Virus record (IMG/VR): IMGVR_UViG_3300025168_000054
Coordinates: 1 to 64,000 of that record
Strand: one strand, 5' to 3'
Source: a virus
DNA length: 64,000 nt
The first letter of the stretch is position 1, and each line of letters begins with the position of its first letter. Made by a program: the position numbers and the translations under genes. The notes below the pieces were generated by a model. It did no database searches and was not told the DNA's origin. It was given only the letters and a program-made list of their open reading frames with translations. Positions 7,217 to 14,920 of the stretch are shown here, piece by piece.

Positions 7217-8974
7217 CTACTGGGGCGGGCTCTGGCCCTGCATCTGAGCCAGACGCTGGACTTCTGCGAGGACTTCGGGGGGAAGGTCATTCATCTCGCC
7301 ACCGGCCTCAGCCTGGGCGACTGACCGCTCGGTTGGCTGCTGACCGCCGGGCTGCTGCGGAGGCTGCTGCGGCTCTTCGCGAACGGCGGCGCCGCCCTTG
7401 GCGACCTGCTGCTGTTGAGCAGCGGCAGCCTGCTGGGCCTGCGCCATTGCCTGTCGCGCCTGAGCCTCGGGGATGAGGATGCGGTTGGGCAAGCCCAGAC
7501 CACTGACGAGCTCCTCGAACAGCTTGAACATGTCGACGTTCGGAGCCTGGGCAAGCAACGGAATCATTGCCTGCAAGGTCTCGAGCAGAACCGCGGGGTT
7601 CTTCCGAATCGGGTTGTACGACACCATCTCGAAGTCCATCTTCAGCTGCTTGAGCTGCTGGGTCCCGAGGTGCGTGAACAGGTCGCTGCCGGAGAGGCGA
7701 ACCATCTTCGGCTTCTTCATGTAGCGCTGCATCAGGTAGAACATCTTCGCAGCGACGTCCTCGAGGGCGGTGTTCAGGTGACCCTCACGGGTCGCCAGCC
7801 GGGTCCTCATCTGTGCGTCGATGATGGCCATCTCCGTCGCGGTCTTGGCTCCGGCGACCTGGCCACGTGCGGCCTCTGCCAGCGCGCTCTGGAAGGCCGC
7901 GTCGGCCTCCAGACGGCTGATGAACGAGATGATGGCCTCGGGCACCTGGGGCCGAGGCATCTCGTAGAACAGCGCACCGAAGTTGCGGAGCTCGTCAACT
8001 CCTTCAGCGTCGACCGGCACGAACGAGCCGACCATTGCTTCCATCGCCTTGTCGAGCGTGGAGCTGTCGATCTTCCCGGCATCGTACAGAATCTTCGGGA
8101 CGTTCAGGTAGGTGATGCGCTTCCACAGGGTCAGCAGCTGGTTGATGTTCGTCTGCTGGTCGAGGACCAACTGAACCTCGGAGATGCCCGTGCAGTCGAT
8201 GCCGCTGTGGTTCAGTGAGTACATACTGAACGGAACGAAGTCCAGCTGACCCTTGAACAGCACGTGGTCCGCCCCCTTGTGGTAGTGGACGACCGTGTTG
8301 CTCTCGAGGTCATAGAACTCGTAGACCAGGATGCGCTTGTCGATCCCCGCGAAGCGAGTCATCGACGTCTTCTGCACGTCGTCGAGCATCCAGGTCGGGA
8401 ACGCTTCCGGCTCAATCTTGTCGTGAGCTTCGTAGCGCCCTGACTTCACCTTGGCCTTGAAAGCCGCAGGAGTGAGGGGGCAAGCCTGAATCCAGTACCG
8501 GATGTCGTCGTTGTCACGAGCACTCAGGTCGAAGAAGACAGACGCGGGGTTCGGGTTGCTGACAACCGGCGCGTCCTTCTTGCTGTCCCACGACACCTTG
8601 AACACGCCGCGCTTGCAGAGCACGGCGTCCATGAGGGACAGCGCTGAGCGGCGCCGCATGTTGACCGTGCGGAACGCCCACTCCATCAACCCGTTCGTCG
8701 CCCCCGCCAGCTCTTGACCGTCAGGGTTCTGGGGCTGTGCGGCGACCTGTGGGTTCGGTCCCAGCAGGCTGCTGATGGCAGTGTCGGTGATGGCGTAGAT
8801 GAGATTCTTCTGGGCGTACATCGAGGACATGCGAGCGTCGAGTGTCGAGCCCTGCTTCTCGAACGTCTCCCAGAAGTCCCCGCGGTAGTAGGACCGAGCA
8901 CGATCGAAGTCGTTCTTCTCGTAGTCCTTGTAGTACGCAAGGTGCTGGTCAATCAGGTCTTTCAGCTTGGCCAC
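7217..8974 (-). CDS. Portal protein
   Basis: 585 residues, a usual size for portals of short-tailed phages. It forms the ring at the capsid vertex through which DNA is packed and ejected. Features seen: a helical start with an RSYYRGDFW segment, a wing region with beta strands, the portal-typical helix KTATEMAIIDAQMRTRL at about residues 375-391, and a Gln/Pro/Ala-rich C-terminal barrel region (about 505-585). The TATE motif followed by long helices matches the stem and clip of many portals. TerL lies upstream on the same strand, separated by three small genes, as usual for packaging modules. A short gene at 53869-54222 carries a second copy of the TATE helix. Confidence 0.85.
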   Translation of the reverse strand: MAKLKDLIDQHLAYYKDYEKNDFDRARSYYRGDFWETFEKQGSTLDARMSSMYAQKNLIYAITDTAISSLLGPNPQVAAQPQNPDGQELAGATNGLMEWAFRTVNMRRRSALSLMDAVLCKRGVFKVSWDSKKDAPVVSNPNPASVFFDLSARDNDDIRYWIQACPLTPAAFKAKVKSGRYEAHDKIEPEAFPTWMLDDVQKTSMTRFAGIDKRILVYEFYDLESNTVVHYHKGADHVLFKGQLDFVPFSMYSLNHSGIDCTGISEVQLVLDQQTNINQLLTLWKRITYLNVPKILYDAGKIDSSTLDKAMEAMVGSFVPVDAEGVDELRNFGALFYEMPRPQVPEAIISFISRLEADAAFQSALAEAARGQVAGAKTATEMAIIDAQMRTRLATREGHLNTALEDVAAKMFYLMQRYMKKPKMVRLSGSDLFTHLGTQQLKQLKMDFEMVSYNPIRKNPAVLLETLQAMIPLLAQAPNVDMFKLFEELVSGLGLPNRILIPEAQARQAMAQAQQAAAAQQQQVAKGGAAVREEPQQPPQQPGGQQPTERSVAQAEAGGEMNDLPPEVLAEVQRLAQMQGQSPPQ

Positions 8975-9340
8975 TCAATCCCCCATTGACTTCAGAGCAG
9001 CCGCGATGTTCTGCAGGCGTGCGGCCTGTCCGGCATGCGTCTCGGAAGCCTGTCGGAGTTCGCCGACCATCTCGTCGATCTGACCAGACATGTCGTTGCT
9101 CACTTCTTCGGCGTGCTCCTCTCGGTGCATCTCGCCGGGTCCTTCGTACTCCTCTTCGTCGCCGAAGAACTCGTGCATGTACTTGTCGCCTTCCATGCAC
9201 TCCATGCACCCACAGCCTTCTGGATGAGACCCAGGGTCCTGCACGACTTCGAGAACTACGGCCTCGGGGCCGAACTTCTCGAAGATGTGCGCCATGAGGT
9301 CCTTGAGACCAACCAGGTTCTGTGGGTGCATGGCACGCAT
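8975..9340 (-). CDS. Hypothetical acidic protein, 121 residues
   Basis: Unrecognised. It has a Cys-rich loop (GCGCMECMEG) that could bind metal, then a strongly acidic stretch with histidines and a helical C-terminus. It ends immediately before the portal start and shares one base with the peptidoglycan-binding gene upstream, so the three are coupled. The start chosen is the ATG at 9340. The internal Met at 9331 is an alternative. Confidence 0.55.
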   Translation of the reverse strand: MRAMHPQNLVGLKDLMAHIFEKFGPEAVVLEVVQDPGSHPEGCGCMECMEGDKYMHEFFGDEEEYEGPGEMHREEHAEEVSNDMSGQIDEMVGELRQASETHAGQAARLQNIAAALKSMGD

Positions 9341-10086
9341 CAGGTGCTTTCGGCGACGCCAAGCGCCTCAAGGAATGCCAGCATGTCTTCGCGGCCAACC
9401 TTTTCTTCCATCCGCTTCCTCAGATCTTCCGCCTTACGTGCCCGCTCTGGCTTCAGCTGGTTGAACACTTCGCCCATGCGTTCTGCGGAGATTTGGCCCC
9501 CCCTCATCATCTGAGCCCTCGTAGGCATATCCATTGCCTTGATGTCAGCGTCGCTGAAAGTACCTTCGGGCAACGCCGAGGGCGCAGGCATGTCCTCGTT
9601 TCGGACAGGTCCCACGTACTTCGCCATTTCGGGAAGCAGCGCACCGAGAGTGTTCTCTCCGATTACCCCGTCGTCCTCAAGCCCCGCGTCGCGCTGGAAC
9701 TTCTCGACAGCTTTCTTCATCTGTGGGCCGAAGTCGTTGTCGATCTCTCCGTCGTACAGGCCCTTGCCCTTGAGGAACTGCTGGATTTCCCCAACCTCCG
9801 CGCCCTTCGAGCCTACGCGGAAAACCTGGCCGCTTGAGGCCGCCGGCTTCGTCCGCTCAGTGATGCTCATTTCTCCGAAGGAGCTCTCCGGTGCGGTGTC
9901 TGCCTGGATGTCGGGGCTCTTCGTCGTGAACTTGGGCAGGCCGCCCCCAACGGTCGGGAACGCTCCGCCGGTGGTGACCGTCTCGCCCGACTCGCGAGAC
10001 ATGATAGCCTCGTCCATCACAGCCTTTCTATCGTTGAAGTCCCCAACGGGATCATCCTTCATTCGATCACGACGACGACTTCTCAT
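9340..10086 (-). CDS. Protein with peptidoglycan-binding domain (PG_binding_1)
   Basis: 248 residues. Residues about 88-151 form a typical peptidoglycan-binding domain: FRVGSKGAEVGEIQQFLKG, then YDGEIDNDFGPQMKKAVEKF and GVIGENTLGAL. The rest is low complexity or helical, and no catalytic domain is visible. Such domains usually target cell-wall enzymes to peptidoglycan. Here one lies between TerL and the portal, not beside lysis genes. Possible roles are a virion component that touches the wall during entry, or a wall-targeting partner of an enzyme encoded elsewhere. The domain call is solid, the role is inferred. Confidence 0.75.
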   Translation of the reverse strand: MRSRRRDRMKDDPVGDFNDRKAVMDEAIMSRESGETVTTGGAFPTVGGGLPKFTTKSPDIQADTAPESSFGEMSITERTKPAASSGQVFRVGSKGAEVGEIQQFLKGKGLYDGEIDNDFGPQMKKAVEKFQRDAGLEDDGVIGENTLGALLPEMAKYVGPVRNEDMPAPSALPEGTFSDADIKAMDMPTRAQMMRGGQISAERMGEVFNQLKPERARKAEDLRKRMEEKVGREDMLAFLEALGVAEST

Positions 10087-10097
10087 AACAAAACTCC

Positions 10098-10256
10098 TCA
10101 GGCCTTACGGCTCTTGCTTGTTGTGCGTTTACGACCAGAGGCGGCCATGTCAGACATCTTCTTCGAGCCGGCAGGCTTCATGGACTTGCCCTTGTACTCG
10201 TCTGCGATCTTCTTCTTCGCGGACTCGTAGTCTTTCTTGGGGGTCTTAGAAGCCAT
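10098..10256 (-). CDS. Small basic protein, 52 residues
   Basis: Reads MASKTPKKDYESAKKKIADE and ends SGRKRTTSKSRKA. The protein is very basic and lacks hydrophobic segments. Coding is supported because it exactly fills the gap between the TerL stop (two bases from this start) and the peptidoglycan-binding gene. Another small lysine-rich protein starting MAAKTKN lies at 4603-4785. Function unknown. Nucleic-acid or capsid binding is suggested by charge. Confidence 0.55.
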   Translation of the reverse strand: MASKTPKKDYESAKKKIADEYKGKSMKPAGSKKMSDMAASGRKRTTSKSRKA

Positions 10257-10258
10257 GC

Positions 10259-11902
10259 TTACCTCATCTTCGGCATAGAGAAGGGAGACTCCTGCCGACT
10301 GCGCCGCATGGTATCACGCTTGCGGTTGAACAGCCCAAAGGGGATTTGGCCTGGCTTGACCTCCTGCAGGAGCTCTTCTTCTTGGCTGTTCTTACGCGCA
10401 GCCCGACGGTCATTGTACCGCTTGACCTTCGACAGCAAGTCGGCGGCCATGATGTAGGTACGCGCACGGTCAAAGTGGTGGCCGACGTCATCTTCGCCTT
10501 TCTCTCTGCGGCTGAAGTCGCCATCGTAGCGAAGCAGCTGCTGCAGCCCGGCGCGTGACCGAATGATGAAGTCATCGTCACGGAGCAGCCGAACGAGGGC
10601 AAACTCGCCCTGGGCGATACGCTTGTGCGTCGCGTACCAGCCGGGCTGACGCTTACTGTAGGTGATGCGTACGTTGAGCTCGCGGAGCGCGGTGATGCAG
10701 CCTGCGTGGTTTGACTCCACAACGGCTCTGGCGTTGTTGTAGCGCTGGCAGACCAACTGGATGCGTACAGCAAAGCGGTCGGGAGACTCTCGCCCAGACC
10801 AGACCGCCACTTCCCGCAGTTCGCCTTTGTGAAACACAGTTAGCGCCGCGGGGTCGCCGACACTGCCGAAGCCTGTCGGGTCAGCGTAGACTTCGTAGTC
10901 TTGTCCTTCGAGCGGTGCCTCAAACTCACCGCACCCGTAGCTTCCTTCGGTCGGGTCTTCGAGGGCAGTGTCCAGCAGTACGCGCAGCACCTCTTCGGGC
11001 ATCATCGGTCGTTGGCTGCCGATCCAACCGTCGTACGGGTCGCACGGGTACTTCGAGCTGAACAGCCGAGTGTCTCCGACGAACTCTGAGCGCAGGCGCG
11101 TTCGCATGAACGAGAGATTCTCGAAGTCCATGCCGTGACGCTGCCCCATGTATTCGAGCTCAGCCTCGGTCGGAATGATGTCAGAGGAGACGGGTAGCCG
11201 GCAGGTCTCGTCCTTCCACCACTCAAGAAACAGCGGGAAGAACTGGCCATCGCGTCGAAGTGCTTCGTGCCACATGCGCTCATGAAAGGAGCCGGCACGT
11301 CCGGGGGTGCTCTCAACGACCAGCTTTGCGTTCGGTCGCTTGTTGATGCCTGGGAACAGGTTGATGATGGCCTTCTGCTGGTGGATGGCCTCGCCAAGCT
11401 CTGTGATGTGCAATCGGTCGATGGAGTGGCCGACAGCGGGCGCTCGACCTTCGAGCGACTTGATGACGATGTTGCCGCCGTGGATAAACTCGAGTTCCTT
11501 CTTGGAGCCCTTGCTTCCGGCAGCGAGCGGCATTTTGACCGGCTCGGGCAAGTTGTCATAGGCGAAACGCAGTCGACGAAACGCCATCTCAGCGGTGGCG
11601 TTGGTGTCGGCAATGAGCATGCCTGCGATACCCTGCAGGTACATGCAGTCGCGCAACAGTAGGTGCATGAGAGTGATGGTCGTAATCTTCGCCTGACGGT
11701 ACTTCGTCACGAAGGTCCAACGATTGTTCTCGATCGCCCGAATCGTTCGGACCTGAGCGCGAGTTGGGTTCAGAAACCCGGTCGTCTCGTCCTCTCGGAC
11801 AATCTTGCACATGCTGACGAACGCTTCAGGGACACTGAACATCTGATGGACAGCCGCCGCATCCATGTGAGGGGCAACGACAATCTGAGCGCCCTGTCGC
11901 AT
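10259..11902 (-). CDS. terL: Terminase large subunit
   Basis: 547 residues. ATPase-nuclease that packs DNA into the head. ATPase part: a divergent Walker A, TKYRQAKITT (about residues 66-75), of the R-Q-x3-TT type common in TerL. A Walker B plus catalytic Glu follows, DRLHITE at 162-168. Nuclease part: YADPTGFGSVGD (D341, D350), VVESN (E396) and DDVGHHFD (about 471-478), the acidic triad of the RNase H-like fold. The start ATG at 11902 is the first in frame after a stop and has an AGGCG Shine-Dalgarno. The small subunit candidate is not adjacent but about 47 kb away at 58802. Confidence 0.92.
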   Translation of the reverse strand: MRQGAQIVVAPHMDAAAVHQMFSVPEAFVSMCKIVREDETTGFLNPTRAQVRTIRAIENNRWTFVTKYRQAKITTITLMHLLLRDCMYLQGIAGMLIADTNATAEMAFRRLRFAYDNLPEPVKMPLAAGSKGSKKELEFIHGGNIVIKSLEGRAPAVGHSIDRLHITELGEAIHQQKAIINLFPGINKRPNAKLVVESTPGRAGSFHERMWHEALRRDGQFFPLFLEWWKDETCRLPVSSDIIPTEAELEYMGQRHGMDFENLSFMRTRLRSEFVGDTRLFSSKYPCDPYDGWIGSQRPMMPEEVLRVLLDTALEDPTEGSYGCGEFEAPLEGQDYEVYADPTGFGSVGDPAALTVFHKGELREVAVWSGRESPDRFAVRIQLVCQRYNNARAVVESNHAGCITALRELNVRITYSKRQPGWYATHKRIAQGEFALVRLLRDDDFIIRSRAGLQQLLRYDGDFSRREKGEDDVGHHFDRARTYIMAADLLSKVKRYNDRRAARKNSQEEELLQEVKPGQIPFGLFNRKRDTMRRSRQESPFSMPKMR

Positions 11903-11936
11903 GTCAAACGCCTGTGTTCGAGAATGTCACGAAATG

Positions 11937-12179
11937 TCATGTAAGCACGGAGTTGCTTCTGTCTGCCATCAGTTGTTCAGCTCTCCAGGTCTGAGCGCGG
12001 CGCTCGAACACTTCGAGCCCAAAGTCGACAAGCGCTCGGAGGATCTCGGAGCGCGTGACATCTTCAGGAGAGATGTTCCTCGGCAGAACTTCAGCCGATG
12101 CGTAGTCTCGCAGACTATCGACCCGATCGCCAGTTCCGCGATCGTAACGGGCCGCGATGTACTCTCGACTGCGTCCCAT
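11937..12179 (-). CDS. Small hypothetical protein, first gene of the head operon
   Basis: 80 residues, charged and helical, starting MGRSREYIAARYDRGTGDRV. The segment VTRSEILRALVDFGLEVFE resembles a ribbon-helix-helix or other small DNA-binding helix pair, but the match is weak. It has a strong AGGAGG Shine-Dalgarno and is the first gene of the minus-strand block that begins with TerL. In that position it could be a regulator or a packaging accessory protein. Not recognised with confidence. Confidence 0.55.
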   Translation of the reverse strand: MGRSREYIAARYDRGTGDRVDSLRDYASAEVLPRNISPEDVTRSEILRALVDFGLEVFERRAQTWRAEQLMADRSNSVLT

Positions 12180-12275
12180 GGGACCTCCTGCGGGACCGTA
12201 TCACAACCAGAACACATCTGCGACTATCTGCTTTGACCTGCGGTAGGGTTCAAGCGCATCATAAAGGAGGCACCT
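12180..12275. promoter_or_regulatory. Divergent intergenic promoter region
   Basis: This 96-base gap separates the leftward head/packaging genes from the rightward capsid and tail genes. On the minus strand TGATACGGT (12195-12203) is an extended -10, and AGGAGG precedes the first leftward gene. On the plus strand TTGACC (12233-12238) is followed at a suitable distance by a weak CATCAT/TCATAA, and AAAGGAGG (12263-12270) is the Shine-Dalgarno of the decoration gene. Promoters in both directions are likely, but the -10 of the plus one is poor. Confidence 0.4.
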
Positions 12276-12950
12276 ATGCCGCTTATTCGCCAGGAAGAAA
12301 TCTACCCCGCCGCGCAGTACCCTTGGGCCCAGGCCGTCGAGATGGTCGCGTCCGGCGCGGTTGCCCGTCACGACATCGTTCTTGTCAACACTGTCGCCGC
12401 CACGGGCAGCGTCATCCCCAAGGCGCTTGCCGCTAAGGCTGATGTCGCCGCCGCCCACGCGGGCATCATGATGGTCGCGGCCGGCGCAGCTGCTGATGGT
12501 GAGAAGTTCCTTGCGGTGCCTTGGGTGGTTGTCACCGGCGCGAGCAGCGACGTGCCCACCGGCAGCCTGGTCTACCTCAGCGCCGCTGTCGCTGGAGCCT
12601 TTACCAAGACCAAGCCGGCGGCTGTGGACGACGCGGTTGTCCCCGTCGGCATCGTTCTGGTCCAGAGCGCGACCGTTGGCGTTGTCATGCTCAAGCCTGG
12701 TGGCATGACGGTTGACGGCTTCAAGAAGGTCGGGACTGCCGCGGTCGCCAGCGGCACCGGTGGCGTCAGTGTCGCGTTGGGCGCTAACTTCATCAACGGT
12801 CGGGCTGTGGCCGCTTGGTCCGAAGACCCCGGCGGTGACCAGTCGCTCTTCGTGGCTATCGACGGCAGCGGCAACATGGTCATCAAGCCGACCGCCAGCA
12901 TCTCGGGCGACAAGAACTGCACCTACGTCGCGTACAGCTCGCTGCTCTGA
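12276..12950 (+). CDS. Putative capsid decoration/head-fibre protein
   Basis: 224 residues, rich in Ala, Val and Gly, with few charges. The first 145 residues resemble the beta-domain of small head-decoration or head-fibre proteins (DUF2190-like style): VARHDIVLVN, PTGSLVYLSA, VPVGIVLVQ, GVVMLKPGG. A linker leads to a second beta-rich domain. It has a near-perfect AAAGGAGG Shine-Dalgarno. It lies immediately upstream of the major capsid gene and is followed by a strong terminator, so it forms its own transcript. Decoration proteins bind the outer capsid and stabilise it. The assignment rests on composition and position. Confidence 0.55.
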   Translation: MPLIRQEEIYPAAQYPWAQAVEMVASGAVARHDIVLVNTVAATGSVIPKALAAKADVAAAHAGIMMVAAGAAADGEKFLAVPWVVVTGASSDVPTGSLVYLSAAVAGAFTKTKPAAVDDAVVPVGIVLVQSATVGVVMLKPGGMTVDGFKKVGTAAVASGTGGVSVALGANFINGRAVAAWSEDPGGDQSLFVAIDGSGNMVIKPTASISGDKNCTYVAYSSLL

Positions 12951-13007
12951 TCTCACGGCAGCGAGGCCGCCTCTGGCAGGTTGCTCCGCCAAGTGACCAA
13001 GCTGACC

Positions 13008-13056
13008 GTGGCCCCCGTTCCCCACTACCACTCTGGGGGGCGGGGGCACTTTCGTT
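13008..13056 (+). terminator. Rho-independent terminator after the decoration gene
   Basis: GTGGCCCCCGTTCCCC pairs with GGGGGGCGGGGGCAC across an 11-base loop. The stem has about 15 pairs with one bulged G and two G-T pairs, and is followed by TTTCGTTT. It lies 58 bases after the decoration stop and just before the capsid promoter. Confidence 0.8.
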
Positions 13057-13061
13057 TACTA

Positions 13062-13091
13062 TTGACACGTATAGAACACGGTTGATATACA
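13062..13091 (+). promoter_or_regulatory. Strong promoter of the major capsid gene
   Basis: TTGACA (13062-13067), an 18-base spacer, and TATACA (13086-13091) preceded by TGA, which makes an extended -10. This is the best sigma70-type promoter in the window. It directly follows a terminator and leaves a leader of about 115 bases before the capsid start. The leader contains the second copy of TCGTTTACTA (13167-13176), the first being at 13052-13061. Confidence 0.75.
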
Positions 13092-13214
13092 ACCTGTGCG
13101 CACCCAGTGTTCGAGAGCGGGCAGCCGAAAGGTCCGACAAGACAGGTCCTGGGCAGGCGTAGAAAGTCGTTTACTACTCCGCTCAAACCATCTGCCTTAG
13201 CGCAGGAGAACACC

Positions 13215-14279
13215 GTGGCTATTTCTACCGAGGTCCTGAACACGACCTACCGACAGCTGAAGGGTCCGCTGATTGACACCTTCATGCGTCGCACCCCTCT
13301 TCTTGACACGCTCATGAAGAACAACCGTGTCCGCCAGAACATCGACGGCGGCACGACCATCGAGCGCGCAATCATGACCGGCTCGCCGGCTCAGGGTCGC
13401 GGCATCTACAACGGCACCGAGCTGCTGAACCTCACCCGCAACAAGCGGACTGAGCAGCTCAAGGTCGAGCCGCACCGGCTCGCCGCTGCCATCGCAATCC
13501 CGAACCGTGAGCTCGCACAGAACGATGGCCCTCTCGCCGTCATGCGTCTCATCGAGAAGTACCCCGAGGCTTTCATGAAGTCGACGGATCGCTGCCTCGA
13601 GTCGTTCTTCCTGAGCGGCGCTGCTCCGACGGGTAACCACTCGTTCAACACCAGCGCTCTCTCCGGGTTCCTGACCCTGAACGGTCTGTTCTCGGGCGGT
13701 ACCCTCACCGGCACCACCCACGGTCTTCTGGACTTTGCCGCTCCTTCGGCTCAGACGCAGAACGTGCAGGCTCTCGACAAGCTTGAGGCCAAGTTCTACT
13801 ACAACCAGTACAAGGCCATCTCTTCTTGGACCGCTGAGGGTCTGAGAAAGCTTGGTCAGGTTATTCGTCTCGCAGGCCACTACGGCGTTGAGGGCTCCCC
13901 GACCCTCGGCTTCATGGACCCTGACTCGATGACCAACCTCGAAGACAGCAAGCGCGGTCACGTTCGTGTCCAGCTGGTTGACGACGAGCAGGAGAAGTCG
14001 GATCTCCACACCATCACTCACAACGGTGTGACGTTCCACGAGTCCCTCGACCTCGATCGGACTCTCTCGGTGTTCAACACCACGGCTATGGCTGACGGCG
14101 GCGGTTACGTTCTGAACCCCGCGTACTTCGAGCTGAGCGTCCTTCAGGAGGCCGAGCTCTCGGACTTCGAGGACATGATCGCGTCCCAGGACGTGGTCGT
14201 TTCGAAGTTCCAGTTCCACGCCAACCTCATCTGCACCAACCTCGTTGCTCAGGGCTGCTTCAGCGGCTCGGCACTCTGA
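13215..14279 (+). CDS. Major capsid protein
   Basis: 354 residues from a GTG at 13215 with AGGAG seven bases upstream. The frame is open back to 13107, but that part has no ribosome site and looks like leader. The protein starts with a helical region (STEVLNTTYRQLKGPLIDTF). Residues 35-75 (NIDGGTTIERAIMTGSPAQG) look like the extended loop, and alternating strands and helices follow, consistent with an HK97-type coat protein. Support is the size, the strong private promoter, the long leader and the flanking decoration-like genes. Unusually it is in the opposite operon from portal, TerL and scaffold. Confidence 0.75.
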   Translation: MAISTEVLNTTYRQLKGPLIDTFMRRTPLLDTLMKNNRVRQNIDGGTTIERAIMTGSPAQGRGIYNGTELLNLTRNKRTEQLKVEPHRLAAAIAIPNRELAQNDGPLAVMRLIEKYPEAFMKSTDRCLESFFLSGAAPTGNHSFNTSALSGFLTLNGLFSGGTLTGTTHGLLDFAAPSAQTQNVQALDKLEAKFYYNQYKAISSWTAEGLRKLGQVIRLAGHYGVEGSPTLGFMDPDSMTNLEDSKRGHVRVQLVDDEQEKSDLHTITHNGVTFHESLDLDRTLSVFNTTAMADGGGYVLNPAYFELSVLQEAELSDFEDMIASQDVVVSKFQFHANLICTNLVAQGCFSGSAL

Positions 14280-14291
14280 TAGGAGGCTACT

Positions 14292-14831
14292 ATGCCCAGT
14301 ATTCAGGCTATCGCTGACGCCCTCAGCACGACTTTCACCGACGAGCGCTACCCGGTCGGCACCACCTACGTCCAGACTGACAACCAGGTCAAGAGCAATC
14401 TTACTGGTGTCAGCGACCTCTACACCGACGCCAACTGGCTCGGTAAGGGCGAGCGCGTCTGGATCTTCATCAAGGCGGGCACCGGCGGCATCGACGGCGG
14501 GGAGACGGTCAAGCGAGAAGTCCTCGTCGCCACCACCGACCCGTTCGTTGGTATCGCCTCGACCGTCGCGGACAGCGTCCCTCGCCTTCTGCTCGGTGTC
14601 GCTGACCACGACATCGCAGCCGCTTCCTTCGGCTGGATCATCAAGAGCGGGGCTTGCGTCTTTGACGCAACCGGCGGAACTGTGGCTGCGGGGAACTTCC
14701 TCGCGACTGCAGGTGCTGCTGGCGTGGTCACGGTTGATGGCGACGAGGAGAGCCCGGCGATCATCGGTATGGCGACGGAAGCCAAGAGCGCCGTGCTGAC
14801 CAACTTCGCGCAGGGCTTCGTGTTCCTGTAG
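14292..14831 (+). CDS. Putative second capsid decoration protein
   Basis: 179 residues with AGGAGG upstream of the start. The protein is beta-rich with Gly/Ala/Val stretches (VFDATGGTVAAGNFLATAGAAG, residues near 118-139) and ends LTNFAQGFVFL. Its general look matches small capsid-stabilising proteins co-expressed with coat proteins. It lies 12 bases after the major capsid stop and is closed by a 15-bp hairpin, so capsid and this protein form one short transcript, as expected for partners needed in bulk. No catalytic motif. Function inferred. Confidence 0.55.
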   Translation: MPSIQAIADALSTTFTDERYPVGTTYVQTDNQVKSNLTGVSDLYTDANWLGKGERVWIFIKAGTGGIDGGETVKREVLVATTDPFVGIASTVADSVPRLLLGVADHDIAAASFGWIIKSGACVFDATGGTVAAGNFLATAGAAGVVTVDGDEESPAIIGMATEAKSAVLTNFAQGFVFL

Positions 14832-14847
14832 GCCACTCCAGGTCAAC

Positions 14848-14882
14848 AACGCCCTCGTCAGCCTCGTGCTGGCGGGGGCGTT
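14848..14882 (+). terminator. Hairpin terminator after the capsid transcript
   Basis: AACGCCCTCGTCAGC pairs fully (with two G-T pairs) with GCTGGCGGGGGCGTT around a CTCGT loop, a 15-bp stem. No long T-run follows, so termination may be partial, allowing some read-through into the tail genes. Confidence 0.65.
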
Positions 14883-14887
14883 CTGCG

Positions 14888-14896
14888 TGATACACT
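14888..14896 (+). promoter_or_regulatory. Extended -10 promoter element before the tail genes
   Basis: TGATACACT, with its TACACT hexamer starting 30 bases before the start codon at 14921. There is no recognisable -35. The hairpin ends six bases upstream. The sequence GTCAAACAG follows at 14899-14907 and recurs in two other intergenic sites (47208, 58779). Confidence 0.45.
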
Positions 14897-14920
14897 GCCG
14901 TCAAACAGTGAGAGGGTCGC

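Noticed and set aside
12201-13049. 282-codon minus-strand frame opposite the decoration gene
   Set aside because: Antisense shadow that also reads through the terminator hairpin.
13197-14849. 550-codon open frame on the minus strand opposite the capsid gene
   Set aside because: Antisense to a well-supported capsid gene. Its charged, low-complexity sequence comes from the GC-biased third positions of the plus-strand gene, and it has no ribosome site.
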